The notes below the pieces were generated by a model. The model was not told the origin of the DNA. It saw only the letters and a list, made by a program, of their open reading frames with translations, and did no database searches. Source: Chrysomallon squamiferum (lineage: Eukaryota; Mollusca; Gastropoda; Neomphalida; Peltospiridae). From it: DNA of 64,000 nucleotides. A program made the position numbers and the translations under genes. Shown piece after piece: positions 1 to 12,600 of the stretch (positions within the stretch are counted from its first letter, which is position 1; the number at the start of each line of letters is the position of its first letter). The stretch is from NCBI GenBank assembly GCA_012295275.1, contig CM022679.1:11236669-11300668 (forward strand), given 5' to 3'.

Positions 1-505
1 CTAGACCTTTCATTCGTAAAGTTCCGTCAAAATCGAAACTCGTACGTTGTATTACAATTGACAATTATCTTTTGTACTGGTACAATGTTTAAGTGATTTA
101 GTATGGTGTTACTTTAAATTATTTGACAAAACATCTGCTGTTACCTTAATAGTATCATGTCGACTCGTTCTAAAAAAAAATAATAATAATAATAAAAAAA
201 AAAAAATTAAATTAAAAAAAAAGAAAGAAAGAAAGAAAATTGCAGAAATTACTTTTTAAATAACAACAGAGGAATGCACTAATTAGCATCAGTAATTATT
301 CATAATTAGTTTGATTCCAGAATCGACCGTATAAATGGTCAATTTACTTAATTTTCCAATCCATCTTACTTTAAGGTGTGAAGAAATGTACTTATATTAA
401 GGTGGGGCAAATAACTGCTTTTTAAAATATATTGATAATTATGTAACGGTTGTGGCTGATAACATGATATATAATAATATATATAGTAACCTGTATGTTA
501 CTCAC
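1..505. other. AT-rich left edge, no gene seen
   Basis: No coding signal seen. The stretch holds A-rich homopolymer and TAA/GAAA microsatellite sequence (about 173-240). It may include the decayed 3' end of the adjacent minus-strand retrotransposon, but I see no clear LTR. Confidence 0.5.
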
Positions 506-839
506 CTAATCAACCTGTTCAGACTGGGTATCTGAAGATGTTACAGTAGATGTTATAGGTGGTGTCTCTTTAATGATTGTATATTTTGAATCTAATATCT
601 GTGATCCGTGGACATTTTTCTGAGATGATTCCCTATCCAAAGGTTCTAGTATGTAAACATAACCATCCACACTGGGTTCAGCAATCACAGTATGTCTATC
701 CTGGTGATAGTTTCTGATAGAAATTGGTTGAATTGGCATTTCTTTGCAATGCCTCAAATTCAAATTTGGTGCCTGCCAATTAAAATGATTCACGCATTCA
801 GTGATAACGAAGGGCTATCCATTCATCAACATCTTGCAT

Positions 840-1270
840 CTACTTTTTCTTCCTGAGTATCATCCAAAAGTTTATCAAACAATAATTTTGTTTCTTGTCC
901 AAAAATAGAAAATATGGAGAGTACCAAGTTGATGACTGTCGAGTTGCACTGTAGGCGTAACCCAGTTTTGGAAGATATTTTAGCTTATGTTTCTTCTGGG
1001 ATGGATTCAATGTTCGAAACAATTTGTGCATGGTGCGACTGAATCGTTCAGCTTGTGTATTACCATGTGGATTTTAAGGCGTTGTCCTTATATTCTTTAT
1101 CCCATACCATATCAAAATTCTGGCCTTGATCACTATGGATTCTCTTCGAAATATTACAGCGTTCAAAACATTCTTTGACAAGGACTTCAGCAACTGTTCG
1201 AGATTTTTTGTCTCTAGTTAGTATTGCCTTAGTAAATTTGGTGAAAACATCTGTAAGAACTAAGATATTG
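840..1270 (-). pseudogene. integrase core fragment of gypsy pol
   Basis: Minus-strand frames contain the first catalytic Asp context (ILVLTDVFTKF), TRDKKSRTVAEVLVKECFE, the second Asp context (RIHSDQGQNFD), and downstream MHKLFRTLNPSQKK and YSATRQSSTWYSPYF, which is the usual end of the integrase core. At least one frame change lies near 1040-1070. Confidence 0.85.
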
Positions 1271-1880
1271 TCACGTCCATCAGTTGCAGGCTAAGGACTG
1301 TGAAATCAGTAACAAGTACTTCCAAAGGTCTCTTAGCCAGAAAACTTCCCATTGTTGGACGAATTTGTGGTTTTGATTTCTCCAGAAAAACTATGACCTT
1401 TGTGGCAGTACTTTTCCACATCCACAGTCATATTTGGCTAGAAACATCTTTTTTTATACAAATGAAAGTGTTCGCTCATACCATTAATATGTTTATAATA
1501 TAACTTTATCGTCTAATGCGTGCAAGGTTTTGTCACTTAATGAATAAGGTAAAATCAGCTGGTATGATATATTGCCCTCTTCTTGGATGACACAATACAA
1601 CATGATCTCCAACTTATTTTCTCCCACTGACTCACCAAACCTATGACCAACCTAAATTCTTTTGTTAACTGATTAATGTAGTTTTATGATCGAACGTGAA
1701 GATCGTTTCGTGAATATGATGGCAGTGTTTGGACACAGGATGGGGAGTAAGAGCATTAGACCGAGTTGTAAGACCAAAGATGGAAACATCCAAGCTGTTA
1801 ATTTGAACCGTTACTTCTTGGTTCATCAGTTCCTCAAACCGGACTTGAGAACATTAGGAAGGACAGAACAGTTAGTTGAT

Positions 1881-2277
1881 TCAGCCAGTTGATTCAGTTG
1901 CCCCAAGTTTGGCAGTTTTGAGATAAGATAGTGGCTTGTTGTCCTTGAAAACTACAAACTGCGAACCAAGCAAGTACTCATGGAACTTATCTGTAACTTC
2001 TATTTTTAGAGGCATGAGCTCAAGTTTTATTGAGCTATAGTTTGCTTCATTGCTCTTGGCAGGGTTTAGGCTTCGGTTGGCATAAGAAATAAACACTAGT
2101 CAACCATCTAGTAACTGCCAATCCAAGAAATGACCTCAATTCAGTTTCTCTTGCTGGTATTTTCCAATCTTTGACAAATGTAATCGTATCAGGGTCAGTA
2201 GAAATGCATGACTCTGAAATAACATGGCCTAGAAACTCCACCTCTTTTTTGAACAAATGACATTTCGCAGGCTTCAC
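1881..2277 (-). pseudogene. RT thumb / RNase H fragment of gypsy pol
   Basis: Two overlapping minus-strand frames carry the C-terminal RT motif FLGHVISE followed by RSFLGLA, then RNase H with FISYANRSLNP, KLELMPLK and DNKPLSYL. A frameshift separates them near 2050-2100. This is part of the larger gypsy relic and has no function of its own. Confidence 0.85.
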
Positions 2278-3236
2278 TTAGAGATCAAATTTCCGTATCC
2301 ATATCTAGTTTTTTGGATCATTTCACCAAAGGTGAGTCCAAATACTAGCATATCGTCTAGATAAAATATCAGAGACTGAAGATTTTGGTTCTCTTGTCAA
2401 GCCTGCATTAGCCTTGAAAAAGTAGCTGGTGCTTTACACAAACCCATGGGTATCCTGGTATATTCAAAAAGGAAATCACCACATATTCTTCGCTTCCCAC
2501 TGGACTTTATCCCCAATATCCAACGGGTTAAAAACTAAATCATCGCTGGAGACATTTCCATACTTTGAGTCGCAGCTCTCCAATCTTACACTGACTGGCT
2601 CACATGGCAAATTTTGAATTACTGTGCCAATGCTCATTCCAACTATGGTGCGCGACTGCAAATAAATTCGTGATTTCAGTAGTAGCCAATCTATTTGCCA
2701 CTGTACTGTAACCAACTTGGGACTGGAAACAACTCCGTTTGGAAAATCGCTATCTGCCACTGAAAGACAATTCAGTTCTCTGAATGTCTCTTGGCACCTC
2801 CTTGTTGAACCAGTAATGATTTGCCGGGATCCCTCTGGGATTCGAACATATTTCTAACCAGCAACCCGGACGTACCCCATATGTTTTCAGAACTACCAGT
2901 GTTAGATATTCCAGACACTGAAATCTGCCAAAACCTGTATTAATTCTTTGTTAACCGCTTCCTGGGAAAATTTGATTAAGAAGTCAGGACCCATTTCCCG
3001 AGTCAGTCTCTGGTATATAAGCAGAATGTTACTGCCTATTACTCCAGGTAGATGGCATTTCCTCAGAAACACTGGAGAATCGTGGCTGTAACTGAAATTT
3101 AAATCTGGTCCATGTTTTGAAGAGGAAAGTCTTGGATTAGTTTGAAAATGGGGTTGATTCAGGAATACTAGCTGAAAATACTAGTTACTGTCAGATGAAT
3201 AACGGAAGAATTTACTAACAAAGAATAACAACAAAA

Positions 3237-6200
3237 ATGGCAGAAAGCGGGACTTTCAAGAAGGTGTTTTATTTAATTCGCTTCATTAATTTATTAATTT
3301 AACTTACTTTTATAATATAATAGTACAAGATGAGAAATTGATATATATTTTTTACTCTCCTAGAGTTGATTATTGGTATATTTAAGACCATAACCCTAAA
3401 ATAATGAATTAAACAATCTAATCTAACGTTCAAGACGTGGTTCGTCAAATCTGACGGTCAATTATTTAAATTATTAATATATGATTATATCATATATGAA
3501 TTAATAAGAATGCTGGTTTGTTTTACTACTGCTGCGAGGGTAAAGATTAAATGATAATCATTATGAAATAAAAATAAGTGATATAACAGTGTTTTATACT
3601 ATATTGTTTTTTCTTTTTCATTATTTGTAATTATCCTGCTGGTTTACAGTGGTTACTACTTACTAGTACTAGTAGTATAGTACTATCATAATTATCTAGT
3701 TAACACTTGGCAAATTGTGGTTAGTATGTTAAGATATGACAGATGGGGTGACATATTTTGTTGGCAAATCTATTTACTGCACATACATAAAACAAATGAT
3801 TGTTAGACATTTTACAACATTAATTTGACTTGCGTATTAATTATAATTAAATTATGTGAAATTTTGTACTATAATTGAGTATAAATAATACTGTGTGATT
3901 TATCAAGCTTTAAATTTGATCATTATCACATTGCTCCTGTTTTCACATTCATGTGGACACACATTGAATGATGCCATATTGTATTTAGCCAAAAGTCTAA
4001 AATATGATTTTATGCCAATTATGTCATTTTAGTAAGGATAAATATAAGCACATAGAAGGCCTGAGTATAAATTGAAAAGATAATAATATCAACAACTGGC
4101 ATCTTCATCTTTTTCAGAGTATCTATATTTTGTAGTAATAATTTCTTTTATATGCTGCAGTTCTTATGTGTGCTAATTCATTAAAAACAGAGGTAAAATG
4201 ATGAATGGGAGTTAGATATGGAACAACCTCAGCTTTGGTAATTCATCAAGCACAATATCTGTGAGAATCATTTTGAACCACATCAATATATTCTATGTTA
4301 TCTTTTTATTTTAATGAACAAATTATACTTTAAAATTTGTTTTTATGTTAGTATCATATATAAAATTGATAAGTAATTTTTTTTTTTTTTTTTGTCAGCA
4401 AACTGTGCAAAGTTTGATGCAGACGAATTTCAAGGATGAGAAGACAAAAGGTATTGGTGTTGTTAGAGCAAAATATTTCAGCATGTGTACAATACATATA
4501 TATTATATCTGAATGTCATTCAGATACAGATTTTAGAATATCTTTTCACAGTAATATAAAATAGATCAATACATATACATGTATACATATTGTAATAAAC
4601 ACACAACATATATAGAAGTACATACTTTGATGTTCATAGTGAAAATCTGTTTTAAACATTTGGAATTTCAAACATTGTATTTTGACAGTGCATCCTGATG
4701 CTATTTTCCTTTTCACTGAGGTGCTAAGGGTTTTTGTTGCAGGTGAGTCCTAGAATTATTTATTTATGTTGTACTTATTTCAGTTCCATGTAATCATTTT
4801 ATAAGTATGGATCTGTCTCCAGAGTTCATGCAGAATTAAACAGACCTTAAATTTGAAAGTGCCTTATGTTTTTAAGATGTCTGCATAAATGAATGGTCCC
4901 AAAATCATATTAAAATGACTATATTTTACAGCAAATCTGTTTTTTAATCCTGATATAATTTAATTAACACTTTTACTATAATTGGCTAAGAACTGATCTC
5001 AAGGATACTGAATAAATTGGATTTAACTGTTTTTCATTATTTTTTTTTATTTTTTTATATCTATTTTTATTTTTATTTTTTTTCATTATTTTTTTATTAT
5101 TTTTTGTAATTGGGAAATTTATATTTTATTTTTAGAAGGAGCATCAAGAGCAGCTAATCAAGCTAAGGTATGCAGTGCATTAATTTCACAAATATATTAA
5201 TATATAACAGATATAAAATATGTTTTGTTTTACAAACTGATTAATCATGAAACTGATGAAATACACTTTGATACTCAGTACTAGCTTCTAATACAGTGAT
5301 ATAATCATTAATATAATCTATTGTATCTATAATCTAAAATAGTGGGGTTAGTAAACATGAGTTTTAATTAATCATTAGGCAGTTAATTGTGAAGATAAAA
5401 ATAAAATATTATAGTTAACAGTAAGGCATATTACATATAATACAATCATTAAACTGATGCTTATTTTTATAGTTTCTCTCTTTTTTCTCTCTCTTATCTC
5501 TGTTTCTTTCTTAACTATGAACTTTTAGATCGAATTACAGTTTTTAGAGGATTCAGATTTAAGTATTTTTATTAATATTCATAGTCATTTAGTTTTTGTT
5601 TTAATTAAAATTATTAAACCTTTTAGATCCAATTACAATTTACAAAGGGTTCAGATTTAACTAATATATTCAGGCTCGTGTAAGCAAAAAGAATCAGTTC
5701 TTTTATGTTTTTATTATTATTAATTCTAAATTTCAACTTTGTAATTATAGATTTAAGTAAAATTAATTTACATTTTTTTTTTTTTTACATTGTATAACAA
5801 ATTTATAAAATTGGCTTTTGAAATCATATTATATTTTAGATTGAAGGATCAAAAGAAGTTGGCATTGATCATTTTGAAAAAATCTTACCTCAACTGGTAA
5901 ATGCAGACAAATTTACTTTTGTTTAATAACAAAATTAATTAAAAATATGATTTACTTCTAAACCTTTAAGCTAAATATCTTCATAAAAATAAATAAATAA
6001 AGTTATGAAATCACTCTAAATTAGCCCAAATATCCTCTGGCAGAGAAGCTCAGACATACATTTGGATGGATGTTGCTGGTTCTTCATCAGAAACAGGTCT
6101 ACATCATTTTTTCGCTAATCTTTGCCCCTTGTGTGCTTTGCACTGAAAAGCTTTCATGTGTTTTTCACATGATTGATATGTCTCTATTTAGGTCAGTTCA

Positions 6201-6780
6201 AACATGTTCGAAGATTTCTGAGTCAGTGATTTTATGATAGGGTTCTTGGGTTTCTTCTTGTAGCATGTATATTAAAAGTAAATGGTATTTTTTTATGATG
6301 GCAGTGAACTCAAAAATGGCCGATCTAAAGGAATGTAATGCTAAAATTATTGTTAAATGACTATACTAGCCAGAATTGTTGCCAAAAATGATACAGACCT
6401 AGCTATGGCAGAGAACCATTGATATCCATCCAAATGTCCATCTGAGTTGTTCTCTGCCAGAGGATATTAGGGCTAACTTTAAATGTGCCTTTGACTAATG
6501 TAGTATCTGTTTTGTGTATGACAGACAGAATAAACCAAGTAAAGTGGATTTTAAAATCTCTTCAAGCAAGGATAACCAGGTCAAAGCTTGTTATATAAGT
6601 AGAAGCAGCAAAAATAACCTTCATAGTAATTTCTAAGTCAAATTATGTTTTTTCAGTTGATTTGAACTCTACTACATTTATATATCTATTATTGTATTAA
6701 CAGCTTTTTTAAGCAAATATGTTGATTTTATTTCTTATCTTTTTTTTTCCTTTTTTTTTCTTCAGCTTTTGGATATATGA
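3237..6780 (+). CDS. CENPX: centromere protein X (CENP-X / MHF2), six exons
   Basis: This small histone-fold protein pairs with CENP-S; in other animals the pair acts in the CENP-T-W-S-X complex at kinetochores and as the MHF DNA-binding cofactor of FANCM. Exons are 3237-3263, 4399-4450, 4689-4742, 5136-5167, 5840-5896 and 6766-6780. All have GT-AG borders and join in frame to 78 residues; human CENP-X is about 81. Recognisable parts are MAESGTFKK, NFKDEKTKVHPDAI (human FKDDKTKVSGDAL), EVLRVFVAEGASRAANQAK, IDHFEKILPQ and the C-terminal LLDI before TGA (human LLLDF). The start is the first ATG of the first in-frame exon; a 7-codon upstream ORF begins at 3195. The first donor (GTGTTT) is weak. 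The last exon holds only four codons and a stop. The upstream flank is retrotransposon relic sequence. Confidence 0.93.
6021..6476. mobile_element. MITE-like inverted-repeat element in CENPX intron 5
   Basis: About 65 bp at 6021-6085 reappear, inverted and slightly diverged, at 6411-6476. The ends read TTAGCCC... and ...GGGCTAA, and both arms share ATATCCTCTGGCAGAGAA. A TA target duplication, as for Tc1/mariner-type elements, fits the ends but cannot be proved from one copy. No coding potential is seen inside, so it would be a non-autonomous element. It lies wholly within the intron between 5896 and 6766. Confidence 0.75.
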
Positions 6781-7048
6781 AAAGAGTATATTCCCGGATC
6801 AAATTTCTGTATGAAAGTAACTGACATGGAGTTACGTGGTTACACAGCGAAACAGTACAAAAAGAAGACTATCATGTTATAGAATCACAATTACTAATTC
6901 TGCAATCATTGTGTATTTATATATCCATTTTTAAAACATATTATTCATTTTCAAATTGATTTCTGTGTTAACATGTGCACAGACACATGCATGCACGCAC
7001 ACACACAGACGCACACAGTTGTACAAATACAGTTTGGTGAAATCAAAA

Positions 7049-7137
7049 TAGATATACTGTTGTTGATAATTTCTGGTTAATAAACCAAATTTGAAATAGA
7101 TTTACTGTTGTTGATATCTTCAGGTTAATAAACTTAA
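7049..7137 (+). terminator. duplicated poly(A)-signal segment of CENPX 3' region
   Basis: A segment of about 45 bp containing ACTGTTGTTGATA and GGTTAATAAAC is tandemly repeated imperfectly. It supplies two AATAAA signals, 7079-7084 and 7127-7132, about 300-350 bp beyond the CENPX stop codon. Use as the transcript end is inferred. Confidence 0.5.
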
Positions 7138-7604
7138 ATTAGACTTAAAGATGCTTCATCAGCTATTTCAATTTTGAGTTGCAACTTACAGAATCATTGT
7201 GTCGCTCGAAGGCATATTGGTGAATTCAAGGTTATTTATATATATATATAGTGATCTGATTTAAGTGAATGGAGAAGTGAATTTTTTATATGATTATGTG
7301 AAATACAGAGTGCCATAGAAAATGCAGCACTAACTCCAGCATCAATTAATCTGTGAAAAATATACAAATTCTATTCAGGCTCTGCATTAATAAAATGATA
7401 CTATTCTGAGATTAATTTCATAGCAGGCAGAATTTCTAGTAATGTAGTACAAAATGTCAATATCAGGTCTGGTCACCAAGGGCATCCAGCATGGCAGCAA
7501 GGCAACATCTCAGCTGGAGCAGTTGTTGAAGCATGCAAGCAGGGGTTTGTATCCAGAGTAATCATCCCATAGCATTGCAAACATGTTGCATAGCAGCATC
7601 GTCA

Positions 7605-7910
7605 CATGACAGAGATGACGATGGGAGAACATTGATGTGGTAATTGAAATCTGTTCTGCTGGTAAGATGGGCAGATTTGATGATCTTGGTCGAGGATAGT
7701 GACAGATGGACCAGGGTGAAGATGTTGCAGTCTTATAATCTTAGATTTGTGAATCTTCAGACCACATTCCTCACCAACACGCTGACTTTAAGACATCTTT
7801 ATATAACTTCCAGAATGACAGAAAGTTGTAGCATCATGAACAGATTCCTGTTAACTGAGGTTGATCATAACGTGAATCTGATAATTCAGTTACATTTATC
7901 TATATCAGTA
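7605..7910 (+). repeat. left arm of a ~300-bp inverted repeat
   Basis: This segment matches the reverse complement of 8563-8859 almost base for base (a handful of mismatches; the left arm has ~9 extra bases near its inner end). Both arms stop at the same sequence, ending TATATCAGTA. One frame in each arm is open and gives near-identical peptides. I do not recognise the peptide; a decayed Tc1-like transposase N-terminus is possible but weakly supported. Confidence 0.85.
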
Positions 7911-8562
7911 GAACTGAGTACTAGTTTCATAGATTTTCAAATATTCTGTTCCCAGGCAATAACATGCTTCAGCACATGCACAAAGTATGTTTTGACATGA
8001 TCTTCCATCCAGTTGCACATGTATCTCAAAAAAAAAAAAATGGCCAAATAAATGAGTGCTGCATTTTTTTATTGGCTGATACTTCATAACTATTACTGTA
8101 AAAAAATGGAGAAAAAAAATATTCTTGCAGCATTTATATGCTGACTACAGAAGAAAAAGTCATGTCATAGCTACTGCATCTATATAAAGTCTTTGAATCT
8201 CAACCTTACAGGTTAGAAAAGATTAAAACAATGTTTATAGGGTGTTCATTAGCACCACTGCAGGAACATTTTAAACAGATTCTGGATTCCACCCTTTAAA
8301 TCTCTGAAATCGTCAGTATTTCTCATAAATGCCATGGACTGATAATTTTAAAAATTATCATTTATCTTTTCAGTTATTGTTTAAATATAAATTATATTTT
8401 GGTTAATTAGCTTCAGACTGGTTATTTAATGAATTAAAATTTCATTTCAAAATATATTCTTTGAAAAAACAAAAAAAGAAAATTTAAAAAAAAAAAAATT
8501 CTGTGATAATAAGAACAATATGTTGTTTTGTTTTTTTTATGGTTTTTTATGTCGTTTTTTTT

Positions 8563-8859
8563 TACTGATATAGATAAACGTAACAGATTCACGTTATGAT
8601 CAACCTCAGGTAACAGGAATCTGTTCATGATGCTACAACTTTCTGGCATTCTGGAAGTTATATAAAGATGTCTTAAAGTCAGCGTGTTGGTGAGGAATGT
8701 GGTCTGAAGATTCACAAATCTAAGATTATAAGACTGCAACATCTTCACCCTGGTCCATCTGTCACTATCCTCCACGAAGATCATCAAATCTGCCCATCTT
8801 ACCTGCAGAACAGATTTCAACTACCACATCAATGTTCTCCTATAGTCATCTCTGTCATG
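8563..8859 (-). repeat. right arm of the ~300-bp inverted repeat
   Basis: Inverted copy of 7605-7910, separated by about 650 bp of unrelated AT-rich sequence. The pair could be two insertions of one transposon in opposite orientation, or the arms of a foldback element. Confidence 0.85.
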
Positions 8860-9665
8860 TTTTTTTGTTGGGTTTTTTAGCACATTAAAGCTGTAGCATT
8901 CATTTAAGTTAATTGCCTATTTTTCGTCTGGTTAAAATCAATGGAATTTATCAAGCAGTTTTTGTCCAGAACTGATTTTGCCAGAAAACATGTCCTAACA
9001 CTTATGGTCATCAGGTATGTTACTGATAATGTGGTCTTTGGAACACACTCAACTCATTCTGCCAGTTCATTTTCCTCTCGAGTTAAACCAGAGGAGAAGA
9101 AGATATTGATGATGAATATAACACAATCATAGCTGAGCACACCTTTGTGATCTGCTTCGGTATGTCTTAAAGTTTTGTAAAACCTTTGAGGATGGTCAAA
9201 AGCCAGACTTTTCGTCGATGTACAAAATCAGAATGTATATAGAATTGCATAGAACAACTGATATTCTTTCATTTTTTCCTCACTGATATTTTAATTATAA
9301 TCATTTCAAAGAAAAAAGCATCAGGCAGGTTTTGAAAAAGTCTTGAACAATACAAATCTTTCACCATCCTGTGTTATGGCAGTTAGCTGAAAAATAAAAC
9401 GGTCAGTAAATGTGCTCTTACAAGCAAGTTCAGTTCTTGATTGAAAGATGCCATAAAACGAAATTTAATAAAGAATGTGATTGCTGTGAAATTGTAACGT
9501 GCCGTGGACATGTGTTGTTATTTAAAAGAGTATTTCTATTTGTTCCGGTATTTTTAAATACTCAAGAAAGATTAAATATTTAGATAGCGCTACTGCCTTT
9601 CCCAGTTAATGACGCGATTAAACATGAGATTGTCACGGCAACAAGATATTCAGACCAATGCATAG
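8860..9665. other. intergenic spacer before the GPCR gene
   Basis: No gene or clear repeat recognised. A 63-codon open frame at 8941-9132 has no recognisable features. The GPCR promoter presumably lies in the last few hundred bases; no convincing core element was found. Confidence 0.4.
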
Positions 9666-12600
9666 ATGGTGCGTGAACAACAGATCAGATATACAGATGA
9701 GGACATAGGATTGTCAGAACACTCAAAACAGTTACAGCTGACAAGTCCTGCCATGGAATCCTTAAACCTATCTATCTTGCAAAATGTGGAACAGAATCAA
9801 ACCAAAAGCCACGTCATGAAAATGCACCAGACAATGATATACATGTATGTCTTCTCTTCAGTACTCGCCATTGTGGGCAATGTTTTTGTCATCATTGTCC
9901 TTCTACGATCATTTCACCGACGCTTGAGCCTCTCTAGCTACAAATTGAATCTCGCCGTGTCAGACTTGTGCATTATCATTTTTTGTGTACCTTTTACCTC
10001 CTTCCAGGAAGAATTTGGACACTGGATCTTCGGCACTCTGATGTGTCCACTGATTCTCTTTCTGCAGCTATGCTGCGTCTGCTGCAGTGCCTACACCAAT
10101 GTCGCTATTGGATTTGACAGGTAACATATAACGTGGTCTTCAAAAGTGTTGTCATTTTGATGTCTTAAAAATAAATTTTTGGGCATCTTTAAAGGATAGC
10201 ACTAAATCATCTTAAGGATTTCATATTTATAAAAATCTTCGTAAGCATCAACAGCTTTAAGCGAATTTCCGATTCCCCACCTTTCCTTAAAACGGTCATT
10301 CAGTTTCTCATTATCCTCGTGTCTAAGCTGCTCGGCAAAGTCTCGTGTTTTTTGAATTAGCATTTCACCATCGAAATTCCTTTACTTGAATCGAGATGCT
10401 CACCCTTCTCGATGGCCGCGATCATTTTAGATTTGTTTTTTTAAAAATACATTTAATGTTGTGAGGGGAATCTTGAATCTCTGCGCTGGCAGACACTTTT
10501 TCTGGCCAGGATTGGCTTCACAATGCTTAATTATTTCATACTTCTCCTTATAAGTCTTAGTTATTAGCCGTCTCTTTCGGCAATCGCCATTTTGTACACT
10601 TAAAAAAGTTATTATCGTGAGCGTCGCTTTGTAAAATAATATGTTAATTCAATGCACCAATACACGAGGCAAGCCTCGTGCATATCAGTATACCAACGCT
10701 CAGCTCTCGTCTACATCCATGCCAATAACTTGTGATAGCGGGTAAATTGTGCGAGACTGTTTCGAGGAATTTTTCACTGACGACTTAGAGCTAGAAATTA
10801 AATGCGGTTTGAGTTAGATCGGTCCAAGCTCCAGGTGACTTAGATTTGATGACTTTAGACAGAGATATTTTTGGGAAAAAACGTTACAAAAAATCGGGAC
10901 TTTCGCTACGGTGAGACTTAAATGCCTCGGCATACTTTATCCTCTTGATTTTATTTGAAGTTTGATAACATGCCTCACCAGATGGACTGTGGACTTTCAA
11001 TTGTTTCAAAAAACTTAAATAAAACTCAGAATGGACTATATCAATGCCAAAACTATTGATTTCACCACCAAATATTGAGCGGCCATAATTTCCCCAAGTG
11101 ATGGAGTAAAATAAAAGACATATTTCTTGCCTAATTACCACATATTAATCAAGTTTCTTCTGCTGAACTTAATAATTGATTATATGGTTACCTGTTATAA
11201 CTTATCAAAAACCTTATGTCTATAGGACTAAAAAAATAGCACTCACTTTTGAAACCTGAAAAAGCAGTATTTTTACAACTTTGTCGTTTTCATTACTTTC
11301 ATGGGTACTATAATTGACATGTGAATGGCTGATTACCTGCATCCTTTGTTCTAATGAGAGATACGAAGGTTCTATTTATATCAACAAAGTTCCAGAAATC
11401 TGGACAGAGCAGAATAGCGGCTGCAAGTCACCTTACCTATACTTTTAAAATTATTATTCATTTTAATGTTTATAAAATTAAACCGTTACGTCTAATTATA
11501 AACTTCCATTAATACATTTTGATATTTAAAAACCTCATAAAATATTAATATAGCTGTTGATGTGATGAAACAATCTTATTTTAATTCATAGCAGAATGGA
11601 TTCGTTTTACGATTCACTTTGCGTCTCATTTATTAGGCCAGTAACCCTTCTCATAAACCGAGACTTTATTTGTAAAACTTTATATTAACTTTACCTTTTA
11701 TTTGCTTTTAGATTTTTAGCAGTTATTTACCCTCTAGAATCAAGGCCATATCTGAAAAACCGTTTACTGATCATCGTTCTTGTGTGGTTACTATCCAGTA
11801 CCATTGCATGTCCAGTACTGATTGTTGCAAGGAGCGTGGAGTCCAAAGCAGGCAACCACAGCCAGCCATCATGCAACGAAATCTGGACAACTCGAACCCA
11901 GAAAAATATTTACACTCTGGCTGTCTTCGTCGTACTGTTCATTATTCCTACGGCATTCCTCTCTGTCACCTACAGCTGCGTTGTGTACACCCTGTGGAAA
12001 CGAGACACACCCGGCAACGCCCACAAAGAACGCGACAGACGTCGTCTTGCATCAAAGAAAAAGGTAAGGAGGCTTAATAGTAGTTAATGGATGAGCCAAA
12101 TAAACAAAAATAAAAATAAATAAATAAATAAATAAATAAGGCTGGTGAGGACTGGAATTGCATTCAGAGCTATTTTACCTCATATATATTTATTAAATAA
12201 TATTTTTTTTTTTTATTTATTTATTTATTTATTTATATTTATTTATTTATTCATAACTTTTATTTTATTTTTTACAAAGCTCGTTTTGAAATGATGAATT
12301 TAGGTTAAAAAGGACCTCAGCCACAAGGCATTATAATACCAAACACTTAAATTTTTTTAAATATTGTAACATTTAATGTACATCAATAATATTTTTTTTT
12401 TACAGAAGAATTTAGACAGATGTATAGATAAAAATGTATCTGTTTTATGATGTACAACAATTCATATGTGATATTATAAACATATAATCTTTCTATTGTT
12501 ATTAGATCATAACAATGGTTATAAGCGTGGTGGTTATGTTCGTGACGTGCTGGTTACCGTGGCACCTCCTCAACATCGTCATCAGCCTGGAACCTGACGT

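Larger units (their letters stand above)
506..3130 (-). mobile_element. degenerate Ty3/gypsy LTR-retrotransposon pol relic
   Basis: Read on the minus strand from about 3130 down to 506, broken frames give protease-region, reverse transcriptase, RNase H, integrase and C-terminal pol similarity in the order usual for Ty3/gypsy. Diagnostic pieces are the RT catalytic motif YLDDMLVFG (about 2340-2370), an RT segment with FLGHVISE and LRSFLGLA (2047-2277), RNase H with SYANRSLNP and DNKPLSYLKTAKLGATE (1881-2096), and integrase VLTDVFTKF and HSDQGQNFD (about 1110-1260) plus YSPYFLF (840-1031). Stops and frame changes interrupt every domain, so the element is dead. No gag and no flanking LTR pair are visible. 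Family assignment is by motif recognition from memory. Confidence 0.88.

Noticed and set aside
2815-2850. tRNA-like T-arm (GGGATTCGAAC)
   Set aside because: No pairing T-stem or acceptor stem around it; it lies within the decayed gypsy pol.
8941-9132. 63-codon plus-strand frame upstream of the GPCR
   Set aside because: No recognisable domain and no splice partner in frame with the receptor.
10884-11141. 85-codon minus-strand frame in GPCR intron 1
   Set aside because: No recognised domain. It neighbours the pogo relic but does not read as transposase.
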